Below, one piece after another: positions 11,282 to 24,200 of a DNA stretch of 64,000 bases (positions are counted from its first letter, which is position 1; the number at the start of each line of letters is the position of its first letter). The stretch spans positions 28,733,580 through 28,797,579 of the forward strand of contig CM052355.1 in assembly GCA_028551475.1 (NCBI GenBank), in the 5' to 3' direction. The notes beneath the pieces are model-generated. The model saw nothing but the letters and a program-made list of their open reading frames with translations, was not told where the DNA came from and made no database searches. The stretch comes from Casuarina equisetifolia (taxonomy: Eukaryota > Streptophyta > Magnoliopsida > Fagales > Casuarinaceae). A program made the translations under genes and the position numbers.

Positions 11282-13208
11282 ATTGCTCTATATCATTTGA
11301 TTGCTATATTGCCTGAGTCTAATATATTTTGGTTAAGGATTCAAAATTAGTAGTTTTTTGAGTCCTACTGCAGCATTATGAATAAATTAAAATCGAGCTT
11401 ATAGGGTCAATCTAGGCCCAGCTCTTTAGTCTGTCCAATAAAATTTTCATTTATATTGCAGGTGTTATTAATAAATCTCATATTTTTCCTGTATTTTGTC
11501 TTTGAACTTGTTGTTTATCACTCCGCAATAAGATTCTTTAGTAGTAGTGGCCAGCTTCAGTCTTTGGTGCACCTTAAGAAAAAGGGTCTTGCAATGTGAG
11601 AGAACCATAGAGGGACTGGGTGTCACTGAGCAAGAAATGCAGAACTTTTCAGCGGCAAGAACCATTAAATAAGAATCAGTAATCTGCAACAAACAGAAAC
11701 AAACAGATTTTGGAATGACAAAAGAAAGAAAATAATGCAATCAAACCATAGCATTCTGTGCATATATTCTGATCAAGTGCTTGTAAATTATCCCAAAGCC
11801 TAAGAAAAGATTTATACGGTTATCCTTCCAGAGGCTTCAACGGCAGCCCAGATACAAGATCTCCTTGTCAATGTCGTCTTTAAGTTAAAATGTCTCATCC
11901 ATATCTTTTCTTTACGTGTAAACCATGCAGCTGACTCGTGAGTAGTTGGAGTCTTAATTGTATTAGTGACGGTTATGAATTTGTATCCAAATTTCATTTG
12001 TAGGTGATAAATAACTCAATAAGAATAAATACTTCTTAAAATCAAGAAGTTTTAAGTTGAACATCTAGAAAAAAAAAATAAGTGTTAACTAAAATTAAGA
12101 AGTTTCAAGTTCAATATCTGGAAAAAAAAAAAAAAAGGATACTGATACCTGTCAGTTTCTTTTCAAACAGCACATCATTCCTTTTTAAACCTCGTAAAAA
12201 GACCATAAGGAAGCCATAATTATTCTCGCTGGTTTCTCTCTTTCACTCACTATGAGTTTGACTCGTTGCCAGTCATTGGCATCTATTTCCTCTCTACTCA
12301 AATGGTTACCCACCCTGCACTGTCTTGAGGAACTTCTAATGTTGAGGCCTCTTTTTCTAAGCAGGAATCTTAAACAAGCTTTCCCCTCCTCTCTCTTCCT
12401 TCTCTTTCCTACTCTGAAACCCTAGCTCACAATATATAGGAAAATAAAGCTAGGAAACAGCCCACAAAATGAAAGTACGAGATCCTCTCATGTCATAACA
12501 GCCTTGGGCGAAACAGTCAACATGCCTCTTGTCTAATTGCCCTATGGTAATCGGTTGAGAGAAACTTTTACCAAATTCGGAAGCACCAACGTCCTACAAA
12601 AATATTTGGAATTTGAAAGCTTCCTTCATTCATAGGGCTATGTTAGAGTAGACCTAGGAAGTGGGTTTTGGATACCCAAAACAATTGACTTTTGAACTCC
12701 TATATTAATTGAGTTTTGAAGTTCTAACATGATTAAGGTTTTTAATTATTTAGAAAATCTAACAAAAATAAAAAATGTTATAATAATCATTTAAAGCTTA
12801 GGCTCATCTTGACTGTCGTGATCTTAATATTATTTATTTTTATGTGTGTTTAAGTAGTGTAAAATAAAAAAGGCTTAAATCATAGATGGACAAAGAGCAA
12901 TTCTTATATTAAATGCTTCAAATGGTACAAAAGCTAGCATTTATTTTTACATTCTCTTTTCTTATAGTCCAAAACCAATTAGGAAAGATGAACAATTGCC
13001 GGAACATTTTTAAGAACTAAAAACAAATGAGTATTCTGCTCAGTAACTCGAGTATGACTTTTCTGCAAGTCTACTCTCTTAGAATCTATTATGTAGTATG
13101 TGATATCTCCAGCACATTAGTTATTCTCCTTACACCAAAGGTCGTGTCTTTTACTTTTTCATGACCCCTGGTGTCCATTGATTCACAAAACACCCACGTC
13201 ACATCTTA
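11282..13208. other. Spacer 3' of GASA, no gene recognised
   Basis: The sequence is AT-rich. An imperfect repeat near 12,010-12,120 (AGAAGTTTAAGTTGAACATCTAG-like, twice) and A-tracts at about 12,068 and 12,121 are the only structure. Sequence at 12,850-13,208 may include what is left of the LTR of the adjacent old copia fragment, because it lies just beyond that fragment's polypurine-like end, but no matching partner LTR was found. Confidence 0.4.
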
Positions 13209-13692
13209 TCACCCTTCCTTGTTGGGGTGTGCCTTTAGTCCAATGCACTCTTTAAGCTTCACATGTTGAATTTTTGGGAGACACTTTGTCAAGATATTAG
13301 CATGTTGTTCTTCACTTGGACAGTACACAAACTTTACTTCTTTTGCTTCTACTAATTCTCTAACATAATGAACAATTATGTTCACATGTTTTGTTATGAC
13401 ATGATGACTTGGATTTTGAGTCATTGCAATAGCAAACTTACTATGGCTATAGATAAATGTTTCATTTTTCAATTCAAACCTAATCTCAATTAGAACTTTG
13501 CGTAACCACACTGCTTGACAAGTAGCAGATGCAGCAACTACATATTATACCTCTGCAATTGATAAAGAAACAAAACTTTGCTTCTTGCTTGACCAATTGA
13601 AGGTCGTGCCATCCATATTAAATAAGAATCCACTTGTGCTCCCAGAGTCCTTTTCACTTCCTACCCAATCATCATAGGCACTACTAACTTCT
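13209..13692 (-). mobile_element. Old copia RNase H fragment
   Basis: On the minus strand the fragment shows copia RNase H motifs: STSGFLF, WSSKKQSFVSLS, HVNIIVHYVRE and HANILTKCLP. Only the last part of Pol remains. It is a decayed fossil, broken in the stretch shown, and clearly older than the 1-4,477 element. Its upstream end abuts the right copy of the 1.5-kb duplication exactly at about 13,693. Confidence 0.85.
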
Positions 13693-13693
13693 T

Positions 13694-15281
13694 AAAATTT
13701 TTTAAAGTATGGTATGTTTAAACCTACTACTTAAATATTTAAAGGAACATTTACCTATGAAATCTCAAATTGTAAAATCTAAATTCCTAATATATTAATT
13801 CAAAGTACTTAAAGTTAAAACGATGTCCATAGAGCCTCGTGTTTAGTCAAGCAAGGTTTTCCTCCCTTTTTCCTTCTTGTTCCTAGACTTTGTTTTTAAA
13901 TAGTATTCATGACGTAATAGCATGATGTGATTGGGGAGAGTGGAGTAGTACCCTCTCCTGTGCCTATTTGCCTCCCCTTCTTCTTCTAACATCTAGTATT
14001 AAAGGTATGATAGGTTAATTTTCTTAATCAGAGATCTACTACAACACAAGAACTTCCGCTAAGTAGCCCAAAAGCTGTCAAACAATTAAAAGATAAAGGT
14101 CAAGTAAACGAAAAAGGTATCTTCTTTATTAGACTCTCTCATGTTGTAATTCATACCTCTTTCCTTTCTGTTTTCTTTTTTTTTTCCATAATTGGTGATT
14201 ATGTATACATTTATTAACCATTTTCCATATGCGGATAGTGACCAAGACTAAGGTCATCATAGGCACTGCTAACTTCTTTTCTCATCCTGTGAAAGCACCT
14301 TTAGGTGCGGGCACACTTTTTGGGCCCTTTAAATGGTGTTGTCCTGTCACTCCCCTCGTATAAAATTATGTTTCATGTGAATGGTTTTGTAAGAAAAGAT
14401 TGTCATTTTAAATGAGTTATCAAAGGGGCAGGGCACCGGATAAAGCTTTAAGATGAAATGGTTTTGTTAAGAAATTCTCTGGTCTCTGTTTTGTTGTGTT
14501 GTGTTGTGTTGTGTTGTGTTGCGTTGTGTTGTGTTGTGTTGTGTTGTGTTGTGTTCTTTCTAGTTTCATTATCCTAATTGGCTCATCACTTATATTTTTT
14601 ACTTTGAAAGAAAGTTGTTGCAATTGATATCCTGAAATTTTTACCATTAGAATCATTTTTGTGGTGGAATAATGTTTGTAATTATATCATTCTTCTCCTT
14701 AATGTATGTTATGAAATGGAAAAAAAATTTTCCATGGAAAGAGTTCAAGTACCCTCCTTTTGATGGACGTGATGTATGCTATCCATAATCTGAGATTTTT
14801 TAAGACTCTTTGTCATATGGCGGCAAGTTGATTGTGAGTATTAAATAATAATGATAGTAGTTGCTCGAATACATTAAACGTTTGGATTTTTTTTATCTTG
14901 TAAAGCATTCTTAATATCTTTTGTGCACAGTGCATATGTATGTTCTTTCTTAAAACATGGTTGTAATACATTGCAGGCCACATCAATAATCAATGCAATA
15001 CTTGTTTTTGAATGCTTGTTAAACAAAAAGGTAAAAGCAAAAGTGAAGCTCAAAATTATTTGAAGGTACTAAGACCTGCTTTCAAATGCTTGTTCCTTTC
15101 CCTTTCCTAAATTTTCTTCCTTTCCTGCTTGCTCCTTTTGTACTTCAAATGTGCACTGCTAATTTGTTTTCTTATCTTTTTTCTCAATCTTCATTAGAAT
15201 ATGTTTTATTTATCTAATGGATTTTTTTCCCCTTCATAAGTAAATCTTCCCATTAGCTTTTGAGATGGGATGCATGCACCA
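13694..15281. repeat. Right copy of the 1.5-kb direct duplication
   Basis: This is the partner of 7,270-8,792. Relative to the left copy it has a 10-bp insertion (CACTGCTAAC at about 14,264-14,273) and a strongly expanded TTGTG microsatellite (about 14,490-14,555). Its left end is cut by the copia RNase H fragment and its right end stops at GCATGCACC, where the two copies diverge. Confidence 0.85.
14490..14555. repeat. TTGTG pentanucleotide microsatellite
   Basis: About 12-13 tandem TTGTG units with one interruption (GTTGC near 14,520) are present. The left duplicate has only about 3-4 units near 8,049-8,067, so the array grew after duplication. Confidence 0.9.
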
Positions 15282-17893
15282 AGCTGGCAAATTTGTCAGG
15301 CATATGGAATGTTAGCCTTAAAGCTCAAGTACCTCTGTGGTTTACCTCAGATCAAGGAGTTGCACTGAGAGCTTATGTGACATTTGGAATATGGTCTTTA
15401 TTCAAACTCTTTTCGAGACTTCCCTACTGTTGACAACTATAATTCTCTGGCCATCAACCACTAAATATCACTTCCCTAATAAGAGTTGTTAGTCTTTTCC
15501 TTTACTACATGTTAATTCCTCACTAGTTATTTTTGTCTTAGAGCTTAGAGCTTAGAGCTAGATATCACCCTGAGCTTTCAGATTTTAACTTTTCCTACAA
15601 GCAGTTAAGAAGTTGATACTCTAAAAAATAGTTATTCTAGACTCTGTTTTCAAGAAAAACTCCTGAATATCCCTAAGAGCTTCATACCTTAAAGTATTTC
15701 CCACTACAAAATAGTACTTCAAAGTCTACTTTGTAGATCCTCCTTCCCTTAGGGAAAAGAAAGGAGTGAAAACATGAGTTTTGAGGATCCTATATCAAGT
15801 AAACATGAAATACTTGATCACTAAAGCAAGAAAGTGATACTAGCTGAGATCTGGTGATGTTAATCTTGTTGTGGGCTGCTCTTTGAGGCATAAGTGTCAA
15901 GGCCAGTATGCACATCTTAGAACCTTGTGCTTTAAGTTTGATTGTTATTCCATTATACAAATACCCATTATTAGGCCAAGAATGGAAAAGCATTTCTGCA
16001 CTTGCTCCATACATGTTTGAGAGAACTGTACTTGAGACTTGTCAAAACACGTGAACCATGTACATAGGAACAATCTAATGATTCCAATTTTCAATACTGG
16101 GATACTAAATTTAATAAATCTACATTACAAAATAGCTGTATTATCACAGGGTTCCTAAGACCTTGGTGCACAATTTTTGTAAGGTTGGTCTAATAAACAA
16201 AAGCCTTGTGGAGGGAAGGCATGATTAAGGATAAAGGACAAGCAGATGAGGAACAAGTTAGCATCATGGTCGACAAATTTTCTGTCTGCTTTCATTTTTT
16301 GTTACATTATAGTGTTATTATCATAAGTTCCAAGGATCACGGTGGACAAATTTTGTAAGGTTGGCCTCCTGGACAGCAGACAAGCAGATGAAAAAGATGC
16401 TAGGTTCACGGTCTACTAATTTTCCGTATGCTTTCAATCTTCTGCCCTTTTAGTACTTATTTCAGTCATGATTCATTTTTGTTGTGTTTAAATCACAAAA
16501 CTCTCCTTGGTAACTTTGCAATTTCTTGGCTGGTTACTTGGCAGTCTTTTAGTGGGATATCTATTGAATATCTCCAATGAAACTATGCAAAAGGTAAAAT
16601 AAGCTTCTTCGACGACAGAGTGATTTGGGGGTTAGACCTTCGAAAGGTATAAGTAGACATGTCATATTTGGCATTAAATCTGGTTAGTCAGTGAACTGGT
16701 CTTTTTCATAACATGCTTCATGCTCGAGTTTACAGTATTGTTCTGCACGTCATAACTGTTGTAGGTGGGTGTCCTCTTGCTCGTGATGTATGAGCCTGCA
16801 ATCTGCATATTTTCTTGTGATTTTGTTGGAACATGAAAACAATTTTTCCGTGGTTTGGATAATCTGGAGACACCGCTAGTTTGGCTTCATGTCGAACCAT
16901 CTCTCTTAGATGAGCTGGGGTTTGTCATTGTGACATTACTTACGTATGGAGATCAAATTGTGAACTGTCCTCAGACAGAAAACGGGAAAGATGAGAAACT
17001 TGGGACGGGTAGTTTGGCCTGCATCACCAACTGGAACATGATTGGAAAAGTAAGAAGTTATGCTAATAACAACCTCCTCTTCTTTTGGGGGATATTTGTA
17101 TTCCCTTTCCTGACTTTTTAAAGAAGTTCCAGAGCCATCGCCAGTTTCATCCCTTAAATTATATGCCCCCAGGAGAGAACTTGGTGATTGTAAACCATTA
17201 CCCGATGCATCCTACAAAGAATATCACCAGAAACAACATCAACGAAATTCAAGCAGATTGATCTTTATTTGATCAAAAATAAAAAAAAAAGTAGAAAAAT
17301 CTGACGTTCGTATTAAAAAAAATGAGTATGAATCAACAAAATAAAAAGAAACCCCAACATAAATGGAAAAAAAAATTGTAGAATGAATTCCTAGTCACAC
17401 AACATGAGTATAGAAAATAAGAATTGTCATCATCATCATCTATCACAGCTGCTTCTGGTTCTATTGCCACCAATATGTTTCATTCAATCCTTTATCGCAG
17501 GAACACTAAACAGTTTAACATCCTGAAGCTGATTTAACCAATTTTTTCAGCCAAAAGGAAAAAGACGCTCATATGAAGCCTTGCATGTCCAGGTACAATG
17601 TTTAATAAAATCGATAGCAGTAGCATGCATAATTTCAAAGACCCTTGAAAACAACCTTTTCTTGTAGCCTTCTCTTTTTTTCTGGCTAGAAGAGGGATAA
17701 TAATTTTCCAAAAAGAGCAGGTACACGAGCATGACCCAAAAAAAAAAAAAAAATCAATATTCTAAAACTGAGTTAAAGTTACAGTAATCCTATTTGACAG
17801 AAACTATAATTATGGAATAATTCCAAATTGAAACTGTAATTAGGTATTGCTCTCCAGATATGAGCAGTACATAGAGTAGAGTCAGCAGCGTAC
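15282..17893. other. Spacer with one unassigned open frame
   Basis: No gene is recognised with confidence. An 88-codon plus frame at 16,855-17,121 has protein-like composition (WLHVEPSLLDELGFVIV; CPQTENGKDEKLG) and could be a decayed exon, but I cannot assign it to a family. The rest is AT-rich with A-tracts near 17,278 and 17,738. Confidence 0.35.
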
Positions 17894-18658
17894 CCCTGGT
17901 CCTTTTTCCATGCTAATATCTTCATATGGCAAAGTTTTTGTATCACTTTCTTCTAGAACTGCAGCAACTTGGGCAGAGGCATGTGCAGTGTGAATTTCCT
18001 CTGGATCTTACCGGTGTATTCCTCTGAGCTTTTTACGTCAAGACTCTCTTTGGAAGATATTCCAGAGTCTGTACCTTGCTCATTAGATTCCACACTTCTC
18101 TGCGAATAAACAGACAAATCTTTCTTCTCAACAGAGACAAGGCCCACTGCAGGTGTTGTTTCATATTTTTCTTTCACCTGAGACTGGCCTTCACTTTGCC
18201 TTTCGCTTAAAGGTCCAATGTGAGGAGATCTAAATTAGCTTCAACCTTCTGCTCAGCATCCTCAGTGAAGGGACTTTCCTTGTTAGCCTCTTCATTTTCC
18301 TGTGAAACCGATTGCTCCCCAGGATGCTCAATATCTAGTTTTTTGGGTTCTTCACCTCCACCAGGAGACAACTGTTCTAAAGAATGTTGGATATCCTTTG
18401 CCCCTCTATTCTCAACACCAATCTTGTCAGTCTTCAATGAACTTTGCTGCTGTTTACCAAGTAATTGGTCTAAATAGCCAGTTTGATATGCGGCAAAGAA
18501 AGCAGCACCAACAGCAACACTTCCAACAATTATTTTGGGCCACGAACCCCCAGACTCAGAGGGCTTGCCTTCAGAACCAGGTCCTGAGGATCATTTTGCT
18601 TAGATCCTGTTGAGATATCCTTTCTTGAAGAAAGAAATGCTGGTATCTTTTGGAAGTG
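17894..18658 (-). pseudogene. MIC60 (mitofilin)-like gene fragment
   Basis: On the minus strand the sequence resembles the N-terminal part of plant MIC60, the inner-membrane core of the MICOS cristae-junction complex. It shows a short Ser/Gly linker (GSEGKPSESGG), a transmembrane segment (IIVGSVAVGAAFFAAYQTGY) followed by LDQ, then a long acidic Ser/Glu-rich region, ending at a possible splice donor near 17,893. The frame changes at least three times (near 18,585, 18,225 and 18,000). The presequence exon is not found upstream, and no coiled-coil or mitofilin C-terminal exons follow downstream. It is therefore a truncated, degenerate copy. It lies 2.6 kb downstream of URI on the same strand. 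The assignment rests on remembered family sequence and could be wrong for such a divergent region. Confidence 0.6.
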
Positions 18659-21229
18659 TAGCCCAGAAAGAAGAACAAAATAGCAGTGAGTATTTAGTTG
18701 TAGTCATTGACAAACATCTTTACCAAATCAATAACGTAATAGTCTCATAAGCCATACGTCACATAATTGAATTTAAAACTCAAAATTCCGCATAAAGAGT
18801 GCAAAGATTTACGTGCATTCACAGATGACAGACTTTAGTATTCACAACAGAGTCCATCAGTCGCAAAATCTCCTTGCTTTTATAAACTTCCATAGCTACA
18901 AGTTTCTGTAGAATGATTAGCACCCGTTGGAACGAATGCACACCAAGTCGAGTTCTTCTCCAAGAACACTTTTTTCTTCAGAGAGACAACCTTTATCTTA
19001 TATGTGAATAATGAAAATGAAATTAAAGAGCTTACAAATACACTCTTTAATTTCATTATCATCTTCACAGATAAAATAGTTGTAACGTATGGAAAGAAAC
19101 TGATTCATTTGGGTGGTTCTCACAACGGCCTTGAGGTTGCTTGGCAGAACTCAGGGGTTAAATGGGGGCAGAGAATCTGGGTCTTGGAGGCTCAGAAGCT
19201 GCTGCTAGAGAGAAGACTTAGGAGGTTTTCTAAGGACCACGGGGTAAAAGCTTGTGGATGTAGGAAACAATGAGGACGACGATGAAAAGTCTTTTGTGCA
19301 GGGCTTGAAGGTTTCTTTGAAGGGGAAGCCATTTATTAGTTGCAATCCAACTGAATTGCTCCCCTTTACTCCTCTTCATAAATGGCTTTAACCCGTTCCA
19401 TTCAACAGTGGATCCCACTGTCCCTCTTGTGTTAATGCCTTAGGAATTGATATGTAGAAACATCTTTTGCTGAGCACATTTGTGGATTAAGCTTGCTGGC
19501 TCTATAGTTTCGGTAAAGAGACAAAAAACAGTTGATTATTTGCTTTGTATTGGGTTTTTCCATAAGAGTATTTGATTTTCATTTTGTACTGATACGTTGC
19601 GGTTATGAAACTCATATTTATACATTAGTGGTACATCTCTGATGAAGCTTAAAGATATTGATGTTGCTACAAACTATGGGAAGAGTTCATTGGTTGTGTT
19701 CTTCCCGCTAAAGACTATGTTCAGCAGTAGATGCTTATAACTGGGGAACTTGGTCCTCTCACTGTGTCTGTGTTTCAATTCAATGGCTGTGACATTCATG
19801 GATATTGTATAACTATATCTAGCGAAGTTATCTTATGGTTTTATGCTTGATTTCAAAAGCTCTTCCAAGAGGTATGTGTTAGGGGCTTTACCGCGGCATT
19901 TCTGAAACACTCTACACAAGAAAGAAGAGGAAGCCTGAGGATTGCTTCTCCTGCAGTCCGCCGTCTCCTCACAGATTGTTACATTGGCTACTCAACGTGG
20001 CTACAATAGGGACATCTAGCAGAGATGCGCTGAATAGAAGCCATTGCTACTCCTTTGGTAAGAAAGTACTTCTCGAGTATTTTGTTACATGTACGTCTTC
20101 TTGTAATAAATAGGATGCTGCATCTCTTCATTGGTTGGGATTGGACAAGCCGGTTCAACTACTGAGACCCATATCCATAGCATTAGCCTCAGACAGCTAG
20201 AGGAGGAAGACCCCACCAGTTTCAGAGCATCATAAGCAGGTTTTTGCACATATTTGAATGGTCAAATTTCATAAAAAGACGAAGGACTATCGATCTCTTT
20301 CCTTTTCTTGGATCTCTTGTTATTGCATAATAAAAAAAAAACTTAAAAGTCACTTAGCCAATTAATTTAGTGATGAACAAGTACGGATTCTAACTATGAG
20401 ATCTAAGTTTAATATTTTTTGTGCATGAATTTATTGCATAGGTTGTAATTTAAAAAGAAAAAAAAAATAAAAAACAAGAAACTGATTTTGAAGTTGGGTT
20501 GGACTGTGGCACTAAACATGGGACATCACTACCGTAGTAAATGACATCTAAATTTGGATGGCTGTGACGATGGTGATGGGCGATTATTGAACCCGATTTT
20601 GGGACCCTTTGAGACCATTAAGCATGGTTGGTTGTCCGATATCAATGGCATTTAAATTTAGATGGCTGTAATGATGCATGGATGATGATTATTACAATTT
20701 TTTTTTATTGCTTATCTAACTAGTTCAGTAACAAGTTAGAACAAATTCAAATAATAAAATTGTGTATATGCATAATATCAGGGTTCTTTAGCAACAGAAG
20801 CCAAGAGGAAAAAGAGTCTGCTGCCTAAAAAGGAACGTATTCTTTTACAAGCTGGGGTAATAAGTTCACCCATGAAGTAAAGCCAACAGAACATATTGAT
20901 AATTGATAGTCTGTACCTCTTCAATCAAAACTACAAACCAAACAGTACATATTAACATTATAATCTCTTCAACCAATATTGTTCCAACTTTTTCTTGTAT
21001 TTTTCGATTGTTCCACTCGTTTTGAGACAAAAATTTTGACCTACAGTAGAAGCAAGGAGTTTATCCCTCTTCTTGTGTGCTGATTAATATCCTTCCGATT
21101 GACATAGCATCCCACCATGCTAGTCGAGTCAGGGCGCCACTCAGGGAACAACTGATACTTGCCCCCATCAGATTCCTATATCACCTGATCTAATCACAGC
21201 ATTTCCAGGCATTCTGACAATTTTGGCTG
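18659..21229. other. Spacer between MIC60-like fragment and URI
   Basis: No supported gene. Short mixed frames around 19,080-19,430 and 19,880-20,250 have coding-like base composition but are interrupted and unassigned. Two scraps of a dispersed repeat carrying words such as AACTAGTTCAGTAACAAGTT lie near 20,352-20,400 and 20,709-20,736. Confidence 0.4.
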
Positions 21230-24200
21230 CTACCTTCTCTGCATTTTGAACCTAGAAACTGGCTTTGAAGGTTGGGAATTTGAAGACTGCAAAGAATAAA
21301 CTCATAGCATTTCACATCGTGTAGAAGCTACTAAACACCATACTGTTCAATACATACATATTTAAAATTAGTGAGTCTACCTGTGATGAAGTTTGTTGAC
21401 TTGCATCAGTCTGAATATCATGGGTGCGCTCCACAATGGAGCCTGTAAAAGCCTGCAAACAATACATACTAATAAATAATTGGTGGCTGACCATGGCATT
21501 AGCTAATATTCATGTCACTTAATTGGCAAAACATGTACCTTTCGACTATCAAATTCTGGTCTTGAAGCACGGACAGGAACCTGTAAAACAAAGGCTGCTT
21601 ATAGACAGGCTCTTTTCCAGATACTTGGTGTTTATATGCATGCATGGGTGCAAACCATATAATCATAATGAGGGGATTTCGGGGACATCCTTATTTAATT
21701 CCTTTGAGATACACAACAGAATGATGTGGATAAGTATTAAAGTCAGCCGTCACTCTCATGATCTCCACAAATGACAAGGAAAATGGCTGTGGTCTTTGAA
21801 TTGAAGAGGGATCTTTACCAACAGGAACTGAAACGGTAAGCCAAAATCCACAATCATGGTTTCGAAACAGAGAATCCTACCGCCAGTGTATCTCACTGAC
21901 GAATTGGAAGACGTGAAGAATTAAGATATATTTCAGTGCATTCAAAAGCAGTTTAGCTTGTTCCTTCTAAAAAATTATGTCCATGGCCAAGTTACATTGA
22001 CATCAAAATTGACCCATTCCTTGACCTTCTTGACAATTCTCAAGAAAAATAATCACGATTTTGAAAATCTTGCCTCCCAAGAATGAGCACAGGACTAGGA
22101 TGTATCAGAGTAAATCTTACAGAAAGGACAGGGACATTAATCTACCCAGGGAACAACAATGAAAACAAACAGATATATGTTAGCACAGAAGTGCTTGTGA
22201 CCTCTAAGCCAAGCACAACTTCAGGTTACCATAATAATATAATCGTTAATAGGATGCTGCTAGGACAGAAAATGAACAACAACAGCAGGTGACAGCAAGA
22301 AAGCTGTGGAGTCCAGAAACAAACCACACATACCTCACTTCTTGATGAAGTTGCGGCTTGAGCATTCTCCTTCACCTCAGGAAGCATGAAAGCCTTCTCA
22401 GGAGGACTGGACTTTAAAGCACCATGTGCCAAAATTGTATCACGTGATATTTTATCTGAAGAGTCGTGATAGGTAGATCAATTTGAGCAGAGCTGACACA
22501 TGAATACAAACTGAACAACAAATGGCCACTAACAAGTTTATCACTTCCATTCAGCACCACATATTGTCGTTATTAATGTCCAAGCTCAATAAGTAGAAGC
22601 TTTTCTTTAGAAATAACGATCCCATGGGGAAGTGGAGAAGAGAGGAGGAGGTTGTGACTTGGGGGGATGAGTTTGTGTAAGTGGAAGATAATCATCAGTC
22701 TGGATGTATAGGATATAGTTAGCAGTCAAAGATCTATGCATTACTCTAATATTCAAGAATGAAGAGGAGAAAAAAAAAGAGGAGAGGGAGGGGGACCACA
22801 ATAAGGAAGAAAAATGAAAGACTAACCTTTGGGTACAGATTGCACAGTCAAACCTGTACACTGCATTTAGATTGTTAAAACATCAATAACTCATAAAACC
22901 GTAAAATACCAGTAGCTGATAAAAGTTAAACAAACAACAATGTCAAGGAAAGAAACATTATGAAGATGATGTCTTACATTTAGCTGGTCTGTTAAACCTT
23001 GAAGAGGATCATCCTTATTTAGAGACTCGTCAGTGGTTGACTTTTTATCTCTCTTCTGGCCCGACAGTTTTCTTGACTGACAGTGACATTTAATCAATAA
23101 ATGAGACTAACATTACAAAATCCTATATCTTTGAAGTCATTCTTCAACTCTCTAGCCAACATCTTATGATTTAAATCCCTAATATTACCTCTGAATACCC
23201 AACATTGTTGCCAAGAGATTTCTGACTCCACAACTCATCAACATCAGCTTTACTTTTCATGTCTTTATCAATCTCATTTTTATGTTCAACTTCAGGTTTC
23301 TCTTTTTCAGGTTCATTCAACCTGGAAATCATGCGGGCATATCCTTCCTCCTTAGCCAAAACTTTTGCATTGTCTTCATCCCCCTCATTACCATGCCCAG
23401 CTTCAAGTTCCTCTCTTTCAAGCTCATCCAACCTGGACATCATGTGAGCCAATTCTTCATTATTAACTGCAGCCTCTGCATTTCCCTCGCTACTTCCATC
23501 ATCACATTCAGCTTCAAGTTCTTCTCTCTCAAGTTCATCCAACCTGGACATCATACGAGCATATTCTTCATCTTCAATCCTAATTTTTGCCTCATCTCCT
23601 TCTCGTGGAACTGTAAAAGACCGTTGATCACTGAAGTGTTGGTAGGCTTTAGGAAGTAGTCAATACCAGCAAATTACACAGAGATATGTTTTGTGGAAAT
23701 TATTGACTGGCTCATTCTACACTTGCCTAATAACATTCTAATAATATTGCAAAGACTAAAAGACATTCTAGAGCATATATTGTAGTCCCTACCTTATGCT
23801 CTCAGACACGTAAGATCTTTGGGTGGGGCCCAAAAATGTTAGGTACAACCTTTGTCAGTTTCTAATAAACAAGCTCAATTCTAAATACAATTCCTTTTAC
23901 CCTCAGCAAAGAAAAAAGAGACAACCAATCATTTCTATTTATTATTTTATTACAAGCAAGCATAGCCTCCTCTTCTATTCTTCACAAATTAAATGAAAGT
24001 TTTGATAGAAATTAATACCAGTGATCATAATCTTACTCAAACCACATAGGAACAAGAATTCAATATTAAGAAAGTGTATCAATCTTTCAGTGCTTTCATA
24101 ACTCAACTACTTCTCAAGTTCCAAAAGCTACAGACAGAAAACAACAAGAGGCAAAAACCTGCCTGATCGAGATTCCCTTTGAATAGAATCTTCCTCCACA

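Noticed and set aside
7270-15281. The duplicated blocks as LTRs of a large element carrying GASA
   Set aside because: No TG/CA ends, no primer-binding site or polypurine tract inside the borders, and divergence too high and uneven for an LTR pair of a recent element.
23259-23659. Plus-strand frames across URI exon 5
   Set aside because: They are shadows of the repeated URI coding exon on the other strand.
24159-24172. A second GC-AG intron in URI (donor CAG|GCAGGT)
   Set aside because: A canonical GT donor at 24,158 with the acceptor CTTCAG at 23,631 keeps frame and gives a sensible protein.
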